64,000 nt of DNA, taken from contig NZ_UUPU01000064.1 in NCBI RefSeq assembly GCF_900591205.1, positions 1 through 64,000 on the forward strand, given 5' to 3'. This document shows, one piece after another, positions 9,220 through 18,011 of the stretch. How positions within the stretch are numbered: position 1 is the stretch's first letter; each line of letters starts with the position of its first letter. A model generated the notes under the pieces. That model did no database searches. It worked only from the letters and a program-made list of their open reading frames with translations, and was not told the DNA's origin. A program made the position numbers and the translations under genes. The DNA comes from Pseudomonas viridiflava (GTDB lineage Bacteria; Pseudomonadota; Gammaproteobacteria; Pseudomonadales; Pseudomonadaceae).

Positions 9220-9849
9220 ATGGATAAACCAGGACTGACCACCGATGAAACCGGGCAAACCTACTGCACCTGGCGCACGGCCGCGCCGCAGTACCCGCAT
9301 TATCACGACCACGAGTGGGGCGTGCCGGTGGCGGATGACATCCAGCTGTTTGAGAAGATCTGCCTGGAAGGCTTTCAGGCGGGCATGGCGTGGATCACCA
9401 TCCTGCGCAAACGCGAGCAGTTTCGGCAGGCGTTCGAGGGCTTTGATTTTCGCCGGGTGGCGCAGTATGCCGAGGCGGATATCGAGCGCTTGATGCAGGA
9501 CCCGGGCATCGTGCGCAATCGGGCGAAGATCGTCTCTACCCTCAATAACGCACGCCGGGCGTGTGAGCTGGTGGATGAGACCGGGTCGCTGGCGCGCTGG
9601 ATGTGGGCGTTTGAACCCGGCGAGGAAGAGCGCCCGGCCGTGGTGGATATGGCTTACTGGACCGGCAACCCGACGTCAGCGGCGTCGGTGCGCTTATCCG
9701 ACGCCTTGAAAAAGCGTGGTTGGACCTATGTGGGCCCGACCACGATGTATGCGCTGATGCAGGCGATGGGGATGGTCAATGACCACCTCGAAGGCTGCGC
9801 CTGCCGACCACGGATCGAGCAACTGCGGCGCCAGTTCAAACGCCCCTGA
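9220..9849 (+). CDS. tag: DNA-3-methyladenine glycosylase I
   Basis: Base-excision repair enzyme that removes 3-methyladenine from alkylated DNA. The 209 residues cover the whole Tag family. The zinc-ligand pattern is visible: an early Cys (YCTW, residue 16), the HDHEWGVP segment around residue 30, and the C-terminal NDHLEGCACR with the second His/Cys pair. The catalytic-site region FEKICLEGFQAGMAWITIL lies at about 44-62. A GAGGTG SD precedes the ATG. It stands alone, divergent from the dctA-like gene and followed by a REP element. Confidence 0.95.
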   Translation: MDKPGLTTDETGQTYCTWRTAAPQYPHYHDHEWGVPVADDIQLFEKICLEGFQAGMAWITILRKREQFRQAFEGFDFRRVAQYAEADIERLMQDPGIVRNRAKIVSTLNNARRACELVDETGSLARWMWAFEPGEEERPAVVDMAYWTGNPTSAASVRLSDALKKRGWTYVGPTTMYALMQAMGMVNDHLEGCACRPRIEQLRRQFKRP

Positions 9850-9873
9850 GTCACTGACTGCACCCGCTTGAAA

Positions 9874-9965
9874 TTGTGGGAGCTGGCTTGCCTGCGATAG
9901 CGGTGGGGCTGCCAACACTTCGGTGCCTGACACACCGCCATCGCGGGCAAGCCCGGCTCCCACAG
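9874..9965. repeat. Short-type REP doublet, GCTGG variant
   Basis: GTGGGAGCTGGCTTGCCTGC at the left and GCGGGCAAGCCCGGCTCCCAC at the right, with imperfect symmetry. It lies between the convergent tag and cupin genes. Confidence 0.83.
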
Positions 9966-9983
9966 GGATTTTGGTGTGGCGGA

Positions 9984-10385
9984 TTATTGTGCCAGGGGCG
10001 TCAGCACGTCAGCTTTTTCATCCAGCACCATCACCACCAGCAGCTTGGCGGGCTTGGTCTGGCTGGCATTGCTCGATTCAAAGTGTCGCGAACCGGCCGG
10101 CTCATAGAACGACTCACCGACCTTGTAGGTAACCGCCTTCTCATCATTCACCCGCGAGGTGATCGCGCCTTCGAGCACGTAGGCCACGGCGGTGCCGGTG
10201 TGGCTGTGGGGCACAGTGGCCTGGCCGGGGGCGTAGCTCACGGTGAGCATGATGGTTTTCTTGCCGGGCACATTGGCCAGGGCGTGTTCTTGCAGGACCT
10301 TGATCGACTCCTGGTTGTACACCGGTTCATGGGCAAAGGCGCTGAGGGAGGTAAGCATCAGGCTGGTGGCGAGCAGGCGTTTCAT
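9984..10385 (-). CDS. Exported cupin-domain protein
   Basis: A 133-residue protein with a Sec signal peptide (MKRLLATSLMLTSLSAFA, cleavage after residue 18) and one cupin barrel. Cupin motif 1 is PGQATVPHSHTGTAVAYVLEG (about 53-73), with the metal-ligand HSH; motif 2 is around ESFYEPAGSRHFESSN. Proteins of this type bind a metal and may have no or unknown enzyme activity; some are called periplasmic quercetinase-like. It lies 84 bp downstream of a MocR regulator on the same strand. The substrate is unknown. Confidence 0.8.
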   Translation of the reverse strand: MKRLLATSLMLTSLSAFAHEPVYNQESIKVLQEHALANVPGKKTIMLTVSYAPGQATVPHSHTGTAVAYVLEGAITSRVNDEKAVTYKVGESFYEPAGSRHFESSNASQTKPAKLLVVMVLDEKADVLTPLAQ

Positions 10386-10469
10386 GGTGAGGTTTCCGAG
10401 TGGTTCGAGACCTCTTCACCCTACGCTCAGGGTTGGGTTCAACCAATGGCCAATCCTGCGGAAAATCCT

Positions 10470-11903
10470 TCAGCCAATCTGTTGCAGAATATCGCGCACT
10501 TTATCCAGCGCCGGGTCGATGTCCAGGGTTTCGATCGCGCCAAAACCGATGATCAAGCCGTCGCGCACCGGCGCGTCGTGGAAGAACACCGCCAGGGGGT
10601 ACAGGCCCACCTCCACCTGACGCGCCAGCTGGATCAGCAGCGGGATATTCACCGGCACTTTGCACAGTGCGGCCATGTGAAAGCCGGCCACGGTCGGCAC
10701 CGCCTCGAACCACGCTGACAAATCCCCCGCCAGGCGCTGCAGGATGCGCTCGCGGCGCCCGGCGTACACCGTGTGGCAGCGGCGAATATGCTTGAGCAGG
10801 TAGCCTTCGCTGATGAACTTGGCCAACGCCCATTGCGGCAGGGTGGAGCTATGCTGGTCGGTCAATTGCTTGGCCTTGAGCACTGCGCCGTGAATCGCCG
10901 GTGGCAGTACCGCGTAGCCCAGGCGCAGCTCCGGCAGCAGGGTTTTCGAGAAGGTCCCGACGTAGGTCACCACCCCCCGGGTGTCCATGCTTTGCAGCGA
11001 GTCGGTGGGCCGACCTTCGTAGCGGAACTCGCTGTCGTAGTCGTCCTCGATAATGATCGCGCCCAGCTCGAATGCGCGCGCCAGCAAGGCTTCGCGACGT
11101 GGCAGGCTCATGGGCATGCCGAGGGGGAACTGGTGGGACGGCGTGACATAGATCAGCCGTGTGCCCGCCGGGATCTGCTCAACCTGAATGCCCTGCGCGT
11201 CTACCGGCACACTGGCGACCCTGGCGCCCATGGCCTGGAACAACTGGCGCGCGGGGCTATAGCCGGGGTCTTCCATGGCGACGATGCTGCCCGGTTCCAA
11301 CACCACGCGGGCGATCAGGTCCAGGGCCTGCTGCGCGCCATTGGTGACCACGACGTCGCTGTCGCGGCATTTGACACCGCGGGAAAACGCGATATGCCCG
11401 GCGATGGCACTGCGCAGTGCTGGCAAGCCTTCGGGCTGGCTGTAGAAGCCGCTGTTCTGGGCAATGCGCCGCAGGGCATCCTGGGTGCAGCGCCGCCATT
11501 CATCCTGGGGGAACTGGTGGCGGCTGGTGGCTCCGCCGATAAATTCGTAGCGCAAGGTGCTGTCGCGGGTGGGGTGGCGCATGGGGGAGGGCAGTGCCGC
11601 CCATTTTGCCAGGTTAGCCGCGCAGGCCAGGTCGGTGGCGGTTTGCAGGCGTTCGGTCTGCGGTGCGTAGGCGTTGACGAAGGTGCCACGGCCGGTCTTG
11701 CCGATCAGCAAGCCTTCGTAGGTCAGGGTGGCGTAGGTGTCGGACACGGTCTTGCGCGACACGCCCAATTGTTCGGCCAGCAAGCGACTGGGCGGCAGCT
11801 GCGCGCCGGCAGCCAGGCGCCCGGAGCCGATGGCTTCACGTAACTGCTGGTACAGCTGTTCGGCCAGATCCTTGCGGCCGTGGATCACGATATGCAGTTC
11901 CAT
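10470..11903 (-). CDS. MocR-type regulator (GntR HTH fused to aminotransferase fold)
   Basis: A 477-residue regulator with an N-terminal GntR winged HTH (residues about 15-75, LAEQLGVSRKTVSDTYATL) and a C-terminal fold-type I aminotransferase domain (about 110-470). The PLP-lysine motif is YVGTFSKTLLPELRLGY and the Asp motif is IIEDDYDSEFRY. MocR/PdxR-like proteins use PLP as cofactor or effector and usually control a divergent neighbour. Here that is the AhpD-like gene at 12059. The 155-bp gap holds an imperfect TGGC...GCCA repeat at 11988-12007 that could be the operator. The target process is not known. Confidence 0.92.
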   Translation of the reverse strand: MELHIVIHGRKDLAEQLYQQLREAIGSGRLAAGAQLPPSRLLAEQLGVSRKTVSDTYATLTYEGLLIGKTGRGTFVNAYAPQTERLQTATDLACAANLAKWAALPSPMRHPTRDSTLRYEFIGGATSRHQFPQDEWRRCTQDALRRIAQNSGFYSQPEGLPALRSAIAGHIAFSRGVKCRDSDVVVTNGAQQALDLIARVVLEPGSIVAMEDPGYSPARQLFQAMGARVASVPVDAQGIQVEQIPAGTRLIYVTPSHQFPLGMPMSLPRREALLARAFELGAIIIEDDYDSEFRYEGRPTDSLQSMDTRGVVTYVGTFSKTLLPELRLGYAVLPPAIHGAVLKAKQLTDQHSSTLPQWALAKFISEGYLLKHIRRCHTVYAGRRERILQRLAGDLSAWFEAVPTVAGFHMAALCKVPVNIPLLIQLARQVEVGLYPLAVFFHDAPVRDGLIIGFGAIETLDIDPALDKVRDILQQIG

Positions 11904-12058
11904 GTTTTACCCTGATGCATTCAATCTGCGCCAAGACTACTCGCTCATGGGGCGCGCTCAAAATGGTCTGTGCGTAAACCGCCCGATTGGCTATAGGGCT
12001 TATGCCAGAAGTGCTCTAGGCTAGTTCGTGACTGCCTTCGCTGCTTGAGAGCCGCCCC

Positions 12059-12502
12059 ATGGAACCTCGCCTGGATTACTACACCGCTTCGCCGCAAGCC
12101 CTCAAGGGCATGCTGATGCTGGAGGCGACCACCTTTGGCCTGTCCATCGAGCAACCGTTGCTGGAGTTGATCAAGATCCGCGTCTCGCAACTTAACCACT
12201 GTGGGTTTTGCACCGATATGCATTCGATGGCGGCCCGCCAGCGCGGCGAGACCGAACGGCGGCTGTTTGCCCTGTGCGTATGGCGGGACTCGCCGTTTTT
12301 TACGGCGCGGGAGAAGGCGGCATTGGCCTGGAGCGAGTCGGTGGCGACGCTGCCGACCTCAAGCGTTTCGGATGATTTGTTCGCGGCGGTGCGCTTGGAA
12401 TTCAGCGAGCAGGAGCTTGTGGACCTGACCATGGCGGTGTCCAGCATCAGTGGCTGGAACCGCCTGGCGGTGAGCTTTCGGCAACAACCGCCGAATGCCT
12501 GA
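12059..12502 (+). CDS. Carboxymuconolactone decarboxylase/AhpD-like family protein
   Basis: A 147-residue all-helical CMD-family protein. The redox pair CGFC at about residues 49-52, followed by H six residues later (CTDMHS), is the AhpD-type active-site pattern CxxC-x-x-x-H. This suggests thiol-dependent peroxidase activity rather than true lactone decarboxylation. SISGWNRLAVSF at the C-terminus is the usual family ending. It is divergent from a MocR regulator, which is probably its controller. Role inferred as protection against oxidative or reactive metabolites. Confidence 0.85.
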   Translation: MEPRLDYYTASPQALKGMLMLEATTFGLSIEQPLLELIKIRVSQLNHCGFCTDMHSMAARQRGETERRLFALCVWRDSPFFTAREKAALAWSESVATLPTSSVSDDLFAAVRLEFSEQELVDLTMAVSSISGWNRLAVSFRQQPPNA

Positions 12503-12519
12503 GTACGCCGCCGATTAAC

Positions 12520-12604
12520 GGTGGGGGCTTGCTCGCAAAGGCGGTGTGTCAGTCAATTATTTATCAACGGGTCTACTGCATTCGCGGGCAAGCCCGCTCC
12601 CACA
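12520..12604. repeat. Short-type REP doublet, degenerate
   Basis: GGTGGGGGCTTGCTCGC at the left pairs imperfectly with GCGGGCAAGCCCGCTCCCAC at the right. It lies between the convergent AhpD-like and SDR genes. Confidence 0.78.
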
Positions 12605-12628
12605 TTGGGTTCGGCGGAGCCTGAACTA

Positions 12629-13396
12629 TCAGGACAGGAAGCCGCCATCCACATTCAGCGAGACGCCGGTGGTGTAGCTGGATGCATCGCTGGCCAGGTA
12701 CAGCACCGCGCCGGCCATCTCGCTGGGGGCGGCCACGCGCTTGAGCGGGATCTGTGCCAGGGCCATTTTCAGGATCGCGTCGTTTTTGACCAGGGCCGAG
12801 GCAAATTTGGTGTCGGTCAGGCCCGGCAGCAGCGCGTTGCAACGAATGCCGAACTCGGCGCATTCCTTGGCGAACACCTTGGTCATATTGATCACGGCGG
12901 CTTTGGTCACCGAGTAGATGCCCTGGAACACGCCCGGCGAAATGCCGTTGATCGAGGCCACGTTGATGATGCTGCCGCCGCCGTTTTCGCGCATCAATTT
13001 GCCGGCTTCCACCGACATGAAGAAGTAACCGCGAATGTTCACGTCAACGGTCTTCTGGAAAGCCCCGAGGTCGGTGTCCAGCACATTGCAGAACTGCGGG
13101 TTGGTCGCGGCGTTATTCACCAGGATATCCAGGCGGCCGAACTGCTCGCGGATACCGGCGAACACGTGGGTAATCTGCTCCATTTCACCAATATGGCAGG
13201 CAATGGCGGTGGCCTTGCCGCCGTCGGCGATGATCGCGTCGGCCACGTGCTGGCAGCCTTCGAGCTTGCGGCTGGAGACGATCACATGGGCACCTTGCTG
13301 GGCCAGCAATTTGGCGATGGCTTCACCGATACCGCGGCTGGCGCCGGAAACGAATGCGATCTTGCCGTCGAGGTCGAACAGGTTGGTCTTGGACAT
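12629..13396 (-). CDS. Short-chain dehydrogenase/reductase
   Basis: A 255-residue classical SDR. The cofactor motif GASRGIG is at about residues 18-24, NNAAT near 92, catalytic Ser in INVASINGIS near 147, and YSVTK (Tyr/Lys) near 160. The C-terminal ASDASSYTTGVSLNVDGG is typical. TAAGGA precedes the ATG. It follows a phosphotransferase-like gene by 13 bp on the same strand, so the two form an operon. That pairing is common near acyl-CoA dehydrogenase genes and hints at lipid or hydroxy-acid catabolism. The substrate is unknown. Confidence 0.9.
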   Translation of the reverse strand: MSKTNLFDLDGKIAFVSGASRGIGEAIAKLLAQQGAHVIVSSRKLEGCQHVADAIIADGGKATAIACHIGEMEQITHVFAGIREQFGRLDILVNNAATNPQFCNVLDTDLGAFQKTVDVNIRGYFFMSVEAGKLMRENGGGSIINVASINGISPGVFQGIYSVTKAAVINMTKVFAKECAEFGIRCNALLPGLTDTKFASALVKNDAILKMALAQIPLKRVAAPSEMAGAVLYLASDASSYTTGVSLNVDGGFLS

Positions 13397-13409
13397 AGCG
13401 GTTCCTTAA

Positions 13410-14477
13410 TCAGAGTGCGGATTTGCCGATGACATTCAGGCTCATCTGCTCCAGCAGCTTGTTCATCTGGATGAACTGCGCAAAGCGTTTGTCCTGGGTC
13501 TGGCCATGGAAGAAGCGGTAGTAGATCTGCTGCACGATGCCCGCCAGGCGGAACAGGCCGTAGGTGTAGTAGAAGTCGAAATTGTCGATCCGGATGCCGG
13601 CGCGCTCGGCGTAGTAATCGACGAACTCGCGGCGGGTGAGCATGCCGGGGGCGTTGCTCGGCTGGCGGCGCATCAGTTGCACGGGCGCCGGGTCGCCGGC
13701 TTCGATCCAGTAGGCGAGGCTGTTGCCCAGGTCCATCAGCGGGTCGCCGAGGGTGGTCAGTTCCCAGTCCAGCACACCGATGATCTGCATCGGGTTGTGC
13801 GGGTCGAGGATCACGTTATCGAAGCGGTAATCGTTGTGCACGATGCTTGAGGTCGGGTGATCGGCCGGCATTTTGTCATTGAGCCAGCTGCGTACCTTCT
13901 CCCAGCTTGGGGCGTCGGGAGTCAGGGCCTTTTCATAGCGGTCGCTCCAACCCCGAATCTGCCGTTGCACGTAGCCTTCGGGCTTACCCAGGTCGGCCAG
14001 GCCGCAGGCGCTGTAATCGACTTGGTGCAGCTCGACGAACTTGTCGATAAAGCTTTTGCACAGTGCCTCGGTTTTTGCGGAGTCCAGGCCCAGTTCGGCG
14101 GGCAGGTCAGAGCGCAGGATGATGCCGTTGACGCGCTCCATCACATAGAACTCGGCGCCGATCACCGACTCGTCGGTGCAATGCACGTAGGCTTTGGGGC
14201 AATACGGGAAGCCGTCTTTAAGCTGGTTGAGAATGCGGTATTCGCGGCCCATGTCGTGGGCAGACTTGGCCTTGTGGCCAAACGGCGGGCGGCGCAGCAC
14301 GAATTCCTGGCCGGGGTATTCCAACAGGTAGGTCAGGTTCGACGCGCCGCCGGGGAACTGGCTGATCGTGGGCGTGCCGCTCAGGCCCGGGATATGGGCC
14401 TTGAGGTAGGGATCTATCAGGCCGGCATCAAGTTCTTCGCCTGGGCGAATCTGGGTCGATTGGTCGTTCAGCGCCAT
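13410..14477 (-). CDS. APH/ACAD10-type phosphotransferase family protein
   Basis: A 355-residue kinase-fold protein. GGASNLTYLLEY (near residue 45) is the nucleotide loop. The catalytic motif VHNDYRFDNVI (near 213) and the metal motif VLDWELTTLGDPLMDLG (near 235) fit the aminoglycoside phosphotransferase/choline kinase fold. Relatives form the N-terminal half of ACAD10/11, where they phosphorylate 4-hydroxyacyl-CoA. No antibiotic-resistance role is implied. It is the first gene of a two-gene operon with the SDR at 12629; AAGGGA lies upstream of the ATG. Confidence 0.88.
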   Translation of the reverse strand: MALNDQSTQIRPGEELDAGLIDPYLKAHIPGLSGTPTISQFPGGASNLTYLLEYPGQEFVLRRPPFGHKAKSAHDMGREYRILNQLKDGFPYCPKAYVHCTDESVIGAEFYVMERVNGIILRSDLPAELGLDSAKTEALCKSFIDKFVELHQVDYSACGLADLGKPEGYVQRQIRGWSDRYEKALTPDAPSWEKVRSWLNDKMPADHPTSSIVHNDYRFDNVILDPHNPMQIIGVLDWELTTLGDPLMDLGNSLAYWIEAGDPAPVQLMRRQPSNAPGMLTRREFVDYYAERAGIRIDNFDFYYTYGLFRLAGIVQQIYYRFFHGQTQDKRFAQFIQMNKLLEQMSLNVIGKSAL

Positions 14478-14606
14478 GCTTATCCCTTCTGCTTATTCTA
14501 AATGCCTTGGACTATTTCCTAATCTAATGCGCACAGCCGCCCAGCGACAAGGTCGGGGCGGCTTAATAGGTTAGCGTGTTGAATGTAGATCAGCGTGCCT
14601 GATCGG

Positions 14607-15560
14607 TCATTTTTCGGGCGACGGCAAGGCAACCGGCGTGAGCACCGGACGCCCGGCGAAGTATTCCACCAGGTTATCGGCCACACGCTGCACGGTGTCG
14701 TGGGCGGCCTCGGGGGACAGGCCGGCGACATGCGAGGTGAGCACGGTATTGTTCAGGCGCTTGAGTGCATCCGGCACGTTGGGCTCATCGTCGAACACAT
14801 CCAGGGCTGCGCCGCCGATACGCCGTTGTTCAAGCGCGGCGATCAGGTCGGCGGTCACCACTACGCTGCCGCGGCCGATATTCACCAGATAACCGTTCGG
14901 GCCCAGGGCGTCCAGGGCGTGGCGATCAATCAGGTGGCGGGTGCTGGCGCCGCCGGGCGTGGCCAGGATCAGGAAGTCCGAGGTGCGCGCCAATTCAACG
15001 GCCGTGGCGCAGTAGGTGTAGTCCACATCATCGCGTGGCTGGCGGTTGTGGTAGCTGATTTCCATGCCGAAGCCCAAGGCTGCGCGCTTGGCGATTTCCA
15101 GGCCCACCGCGCCCAGCCCGAGAATGCCCAGTTGCTTGCCGCCCAGGGAAGGGCGCATCACCTTGGGCCACTCGCTGCGCCGCACCGCCGCGTCGGTCTG
15201 CGGGATGCCGCGCACCAGCGACAGCAGCAGCGCCATGGCGTGATCGGCCACCGACGGCGCGTTCACGCCTGCGCCGTTAGTCACCACGATCGCGCGATTG
15301 CTCGCGGCCTGCAGGTCCACGTGTTCGTAACCGGCACCGATTACACAGATGATTTCCAGCAGCGGCAGGGCGGCGATTTCTTCGGCGTACAGCCCCAGCG
15401 GACCACGGGTGAGCACCGCCTTGATCTGCCCTCCATGGGTTTTGATGGCCTGGGCGCGTTCGGCGGGCGTCGGCGCCAGAATGACGTGAAAGTCATTGCT
15501 CTCGATGATTTGCAGGTATTCGTTGATGGTTTCAACCAGAACCAGAACAGTGGTGGTCAT
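14607..15560 (-). CDS. NAD(P)-dependent D-2-hydroxyacid dehydrogenase
   Basis: A 317-residue enzyme of the D-isomer 2-hydroxyacid dehydrogenase family, probably a glyoxylate/hydroxypyruvate reductase type. It has the Rossmann motif GILGLGAVGLEIAKRA (about residue 145) and the catalytic residues Arg in NIGRGSVV, Glu in DDEPNVP and His in TSHVAG. I chose the ATG at 15560; another ATG four codons upstream has no properly spaced SD. A TetR regulator lies 91 bp upstream on the same strand and may control it. The specific substrate cannot be told. Confidence 0.88.
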   Translation of the reverse strand: MTTTVLVLVETINEYLQIIESNDFHVILAPTPAERAQAIKTHGGQIKAVLTRGPLGLYAEEIAALPLLEIICVIGAGYEHVDLQAASNRAIVVTNGAGVNAPSVADHAMALLLSLVRGIPQTDAAVRRSEWPKVMRPSLGGKQLGILGLGAVGLEIAKRAALGFGMEISYHNRQPRDDVDYTYCATAVELARTSDFLILATPGGASTRHLIDRHALDALGPNGYLVNIGRGSVVVTADLIAALEQRRIGGAALDVFDDEPNVPDALKRLNNTVLTSHVAGLSPEAAHDTVQRVADNLVEYFAGRPVLTPVALPSPEK

Positions 15561-15651
15561 CGGAACGCTCATCCTGAAGGGTGTGAAGGGGCAAGTATGC
15601 GGGATTTGTAAGACGCAGCGTTTTGTTGCTGAATAAGTTTCACGCCCCCGA

Positions 15652-16233
15652 TCACAGGGGCGTGTCGTTGGGCAGCAGAGTGTTTCGTACAGACTCAAGA
15701 AATTCGTCTGACAGTCTATTGCCACGTGTCGCACGGGCGAGGGTCACGGCACCAATCATCATGGCGTACTTGGCCAGCATGCTCTGGCGGTCCTCGCCTT
15801 CAAGTTGCGCGAAAATTTCCAGTGACTGCTCAACCCCCTCGATAAAGGTGTGCTGCAACGCCGTGTCGGCGGGTTCGCGGCACATGTCCGGAGTGAATGC
15901 CGAGATCGGGCAGCCGTCGCCCGGGTTGTCACGATGGTTGGCTGATAAATACGCGGCCAACACCGCCTGCCGCGCCGTCGGCAGGTCCTCGCTGCGACTG
16001 ATCTTGTCCTGCCAACCCAGGTTCGCTTGCTCGAACGCCTGTTGGCAGGCTTCCGTCGCCAGTGCCTCCTTGGACGCAAAGTGCCCGTAGAAGCCACCGT
16101 GGGTCAGGCCGGCGGCGGCCATCACGTCCGATAGGCTGATGCCGTGCAGCCCACGCTCACGAAACAGGTGCGTGGCGGCCTCAACGATGATTTTTCGGTT
16201 GAGGTCGGCTTGTTTGCGGGAGACGCGAGGCAT
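15652..16233 (-). CDS. TetR/AcrR-family transcriptional regulator
   Basis: A 193-residue repressor. The N-terminal HTH (about residues 10-55) reads IVEAATHLFRERGLHGISLSDVMAAAGLTHGGFYGHF, typical of TetR. The C-terminal ligand domain carries DGCPISAFTPDMC, seen in a TetR subgroup with a conserved Cys near the ligand pocket. It is transcribed with the downstream 2-hydroxyacid dehydrogenase and diverges from an amino-acid transporter 285 bp away. Either could be its target. Confidence 0.9.
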   Translation of the reverse strand: MPRVSRKQADLNRKIIVEAATHLFRERGLHGISLSDVMAAAGLTHGGFYGHFASKEALATEACQQAFEQANLGWQDKISRSEDLPTARQAVLAAYLSANHRDNPGDGCPISAFTPDMCREPADTALQHTFIEGVEQSLEIFAQLEGEDRQSMLAKYAMMIGAVTLARATRGNRLSDEFLESVRNTLLPNDTPL

Positions 16234-16518
16234 GGCGGGAGCTCTCAGAATGAACGGCGGGCACGCGATGAAAACTACAGGATCGCGACGGATTCTAAAA
16301 TAGATTTGTACGGGAATGTATTATGCGCACCCCGCCAGAGCCCGCGCAAACTACTGCTTGGGGCCGCGCCTGAGGCTCTGCACCGGCTAACCGTTCCTCA
16401 GCTAAGTCTTTGCTTATTCACAAGAATCCCGGACAATCGCGCCCCTTCTATGGTCGGGGCGCTGCCTGTCAGGTTTTTCTGACTCGTCCCGGCTATGTAA
16501 ATGCGGAGATCCGACCGG

Positions 16519-17796
16519 ATGAATGATCAGGCCAATAGCGTCGACGAACGCTATGCAACGACACCTGCAACCCTCACAAGCTGGAGCCGCCAGGACACTA
16601 CCTGGATGCTTGGCCTGTTCGGCACCGCCATTGGCGCCGGTACTTTGTTCTTGCCGATCAACGCGGGCCTGGGCGGCTTCTGGCCCCTGGTGATCCTGGC
16701 CGTACTGGCCTTCCCGATGACGTTCTTTGCCCACCGTGGCCTGACCCGTTTCGTACTGTCCGGCCGGGAAGGCTCCGACATCACGGACGTGGTTGAAGAG
16801 CACTTCGGCCTCAAGGCCGGTGCACTGATCACATTGCTGTACTTCTTTGCGATTTTCCCGATCCTGTTGATCTACAGCGTGGCGCTGACCAATACCGTGG
16901 GCAGCTTCATGGAGCATCAGTTGCACATCATGCCGCCGCCGCGCGCGATTCTGTCGCTGGTGCTGATTCTCGGCCTGTTGGCCGTGGTGCGGTGCGGTGA
17001 GCAAGTGATCGTCAAGGCCATGAGCCTGATGGTGTATCCGTTTATCGTTGCCTTGCTGTTCCTGGCGGTGTACCTGGTGCCGCACTGGACCGGCGGCATC
17101 CTCAGCACCGCCCGCGAGGTGCCGGCGCCGTCGGCGTTGCTCAACACGTTGTGGCTGGCGATTCCGGTGATGGTGTTCTCGTTCAACCACTCACCGATCA
17201 TCTCGGCTTTCGCGGTGGATCAGAAACGCCAGTACGGCGCCCACGCCGATGAGCGCAGCTCGCAAATCCTGTCCCGCGCCCATTTGTTGATGGTGGTGAT
17301 GGTGCTGTTCTTTGTGTTCAGTTGCGTGCTGACGCTGTCGCCGGCGCAACTGGCCGAGGCGAAAGCGCAGAACCTGTCGATCCTGTCCTACCTGGCCAAT
17401 CACTTCGACAACCCGACCATCGCCTTCGCTGCGCCATTGATTGCGTTTGTGGCGATTGCCAAGTCGTTTTTGGGCCACTACATCGGCGCCAGCGAGGGCC
17501 TCAAGGGCCTGGTGCTCAAGACCGGTCGCCGCCCCGCCGCCAAGTCCCTCGACCGCATGACCGCCGCCTTCATGCTGGTGGTGTGCTGGCTGGTCGCGAC
17601 GCTTAACCCCAGCATCCTCGGCATGATCGAAACCCTGGGCGGGCCGATCATTGCGTCGATCCTGTTCCTGATGCCGATGTACGCGATCCGCAAAGTGCCG
17701 GCGATGGCCAAGTACCGTGGGCAGGCGTCCAACGTGTTTGTCACGGCGGTGGGCCTGGTGGCGATTACGGCATTGGTGTATTCGTTTATTGCTTGA
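16519..17796 (+). CDS. HAAAP-family amino-acid/H+ symporter (serine/threonine type)
   Basis: A 425-residue inner-membrane transporter with about 11 hydrophobic segments. MLGLFGTAIGAGTLFLPI near residue 30 is the signature of the hydroxy/aromatic amino-acid permease family (SdaC, TdcC, YhaO). The N-terminal cytosolic tail and the FSFNHSPIISAF segment near 230 agree. The start is the ATG at 16519, with GGAGA 9 nt before it; an in-frame ATG at 16501 has no SD. Serine or threonine uptake is likely from the family, but the exact substrate is open. Confidence 0.85.
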   Translation: MNDQANSVDERYATTPATLTSWSRQDTTWMLGLFGTAIGAGTLFLPINAGLGGFWPLVILAVLAFPMTFFAHRGLTRFVLSGREGSDITDVVEEHFGLKAGALITLLYFFAIFPILLIYSVALTNTVGSFMEHQLHIMPPPRAILSLVLILGLLAVVRCGEQVIVKAMSLMVYPFIVALLFLAVYLVPHWTGGILSTAREVPAPSALLNTLWLAIPVMVFSFNHSPIISAFAVDQKRQYGAHADERSSQILSRAHLLMVVMVLFFVFSCVLTLSPAQLAEAKAQNLSILSYLANHFDNPTIAFAAPLIAFVAIAKSFLGHYIGASEGLKGLVLKTGRRPAAKSLDRMTAAFMLVVCWLVATLNPSILGMIETLGGPIIASILFLMPMYAIRKVPAMAKYRGQASNVFVTAVGLVAITALVYSFIA

Positions 17797-17830
17797 GGAC
17801 TGATGCGGTCTTTCAGATTGTGTAGATCAA

Positions 17831-17923
17831 AATGTGGGAGGGGGCTTGCCCCCGATGAGGGAGTGTCAGTTGATGCATCTGGTGGCTGACCCACCGCTAT
17901 CGGGGCAAGCCCCCTCCCACATT
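17831..17923. repeat. Short-type REP doublet
   Basis: AATGTGGGAGGGGGCTTGCC is mirrored by GGCAAGCCCCCTCCCACATT. It lies between the convergent amino-acid transporter and acnB. Confidence 0.88.
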
Positions 17924-17960
17924 TGCCTTTCAGTGTCATGAGCACCTTATTCCAGGCATA

Positions 17961-17997
17961 AAAAAACGCCGTCCATCTAATGATGCACGGCGTTTTT
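17961..17997. terminator. Bidirectional intrinsic terminator
   Basis: AAAAAACGCCGT-C-CATC / GATG-C-ACGGCGTTTTTT forms a 17-bp stem with one mismatch and a TAAT loop, with A and T runs on both sides. It lies 14 bp after the acnB stop and serves the convergent transporter as well. Confidence 0.92.
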
Positions 17998-18011
17998 TAC
18001 ATCAACAATCT